A DNA stretch of 13,273 nt. Origin: CBDUBH01 sp965365345 (GTDB taxonomy: Bacteria; Bacteroidota; Ignavibacteria; Ignavibacteriales; SURF-24). Below are positions 12,667 to 13,273 of the stretch, piece after piece. How positions within the stretch are numbered: position 1 is the stretch's first letter; each line of letters starts with the position of its first letter. The translations under genes and the position numbers were made by a program. The notes beneath the pieces are model-generated. The model was given only the letters and a program-made list of their open reading frames with translations, did not search any database and was not told the DNA's origin. The stretch covers positions 1 through 13,273 of the forward strand of contig CBDUBH010000092.1 in the NCBI GenBank assembly GCA_965365345.1, read 5' to 3'.

Positions 12667-13273
12667 ATGGTTGTGCCCGAAAATTTGCCGGATTCTTTTC
12701 CTGTGATTTCAGAACTTGATCCCGTTTATAAACAGAGTATTTTTCTTGCGGGAAAAATAATTCATTGCAATAAAAACGATTTGATATTTTCGGAAGAAAA
12801 TTTTGAAGGCGCAGCATTTTTTTTAATTAAAGGTAAATTGAAAGTATTTCGTAAAAGCGATTCAGCAAGTGATGTTACAATAAGGACCATGGAAGAAAAT
12901 GAAATATTCGGCGAGCATTTTCTTTTTGAAAATCCCGTAAAAACATTTTCAATAATGGCGATTGAAGATTCTGAAATGTTCATAATTGAAAGAAAAGATT
13001 TTATTGATCTTCTTTCTCAAAATTTTGAAATCGCTTTAAATCTGATTGAAATATTTTCAAGTAAAATCAGAGCTGATGAAACAAAAATAAAACTGCTTAC
13101 AAACCGGAATGCCGAAAGTAAAGTTGCCGCTGCAATCTTAAAAATTGCTGATGAAACCGGATTGATAAAAAACGGAACTTTGGAAATTGATACACTTCCC
13201 TCTCAACAGGAAATTGCTGAATCTGCAGGAACTTCAACCGAAACAGTTTCAAGATCAATTTTGAATTTTGTAA
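12667..13273 (+). CDS. Crp/Fnr-family transcription regulator, 3' end outside window
   Basis: The frame stays open from the ATG at 12667 to the window edge: 202 codons, with perhaps 20-30 residues missing. AAGGAA precedes the ATG. Residues about 26-115 form the cyclic-nucleotide-binding-like beta roll (FFLIKGKLKVFRK at 51-63, IFGEHFLFENP at 80-90). Residues 118-145 are the dimer helix. A helix-turn-helix follows, with QQEIAESAGTSTETVSRSI at 180-198, a typical Crp/Fnr motif whose recognition helix starts near Thr189. In E. coli CRP the cAMP phosphate is held by Arg-Ser in the cassette after GE; here the equivalent is Lys92-Thr93, so cAMP binding is doubtful. There is only one Cys (34), so no FNR-type iron-sulfur cluster is expected from the visible part. 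The ligand and targets are unknown; the divergent gap gene is a natural candidate target. Confidence 0.92.
   Translation, partial: MVVPENLPDSFPVISELDPVYKQSIFLAGKIIHCNKNDLIFSEENFEGAAFFLIKGKLKVFRKSDSASDVTIRTMEENEIFGEHFLFENPVKTFSIMAIEDSEMFIIERKDFIDLLSQNFEIALNLIEIFSSKIRADETKIKLLTNRNAESKVAAAILKIADETGLIKNGTLEIDTLPSQQEIAESAGTSTETVSRSILNFV

Noticed and set aside
12762..12983. 73-codon minus-strand open frame near the right edge
   Set aside because: It is the antisense of the Crp/Fnr-like gene, whose plus-strand frame is open to the edge with clear family motifs.
1..13273. Search for CRISPR, insertion sequences, prophage, toxin-antitoxin or defence modules
   Set aside because: No regularly spaced repeats, transposase, integrase or defence-type genes were found; all sizeable genes are accounted for by housekeeping, transport or envelope families.

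Overview
The window is AT-rich (roughly two thirds A+T by eye) and reads as chromosomal housekeeping DNA from a Gram-negative bacterium of the Bacteroidota/Chlorobiota/Ignavibacteriota group. Evidence for this lineage is the secreted peptidase and lipoprotein types (a probable DUF4296 lipoprotein), a RecQ with the extra domain common in Bacteroidota, and several upstream regions that match the Bacteroidota promoter form TTTG-N19/20-TAnnTTTG. Ignavibacteria is my best guess. It is an inference from protein character, not a database result.

Layout, left to right. 1-197 (-): 5' end of a secreted oligoendopeptidase F-like M3 peptidase, cut by the window edge. 442-1344 (-): secreted protein with degenerate YD-type repeats and a Cys-rich insert, followed by a terminator. 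1534-3698 (-): a two-gene operon, 3-hydroxyacyl-CoA dehydrogenase then acetate kinase, ending in a terminator. 3825-5548 (-): an ABC exporter pair, ATPase then ABC-2 permease, overlapping by 4 nt. 5694-8294 (+): a long RecQ helicase, divergent from the ABC pair. 8350-9578 (-): rhomboid protease overlapping a small lipoprotein. 9862-11058 (-): phosphoglycerate kinase with a strong terminator. 11285-12343 (-): glyceraldehyde-3-phosphate dehydrogenase with its own terminator. 12667 to the end (+): a Crp/Fnr-family regulator, divergent from gap and cut by the window edge.

The genes cover lower glycolysis (gap, pgk), ATP-yielding acetate formation (ackA), acyl-CoA redox chemistry, DNA repair, membrane transport and envelope proteolysis. 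gap and pgk are neighbours in pathway order, but a terminator and a GC-rich nested inverted repeat lie between them. The Crp/Fnr gene shares a 323-bp divergent promoter region with gap, so it may regulate central carbon metabolism; that is a hypothesis.

I found no tRNA, rRNA, CRISPR array, insertion sequence, prophage or toxin-antitoxin module, and no convincing new multi-gene system. The items most worth a second look are the nested palindrome between gap and pgk, the Cys-rich insert in the YD-repeat protein, the RecQ architecture, and the recurring promoter pattern.
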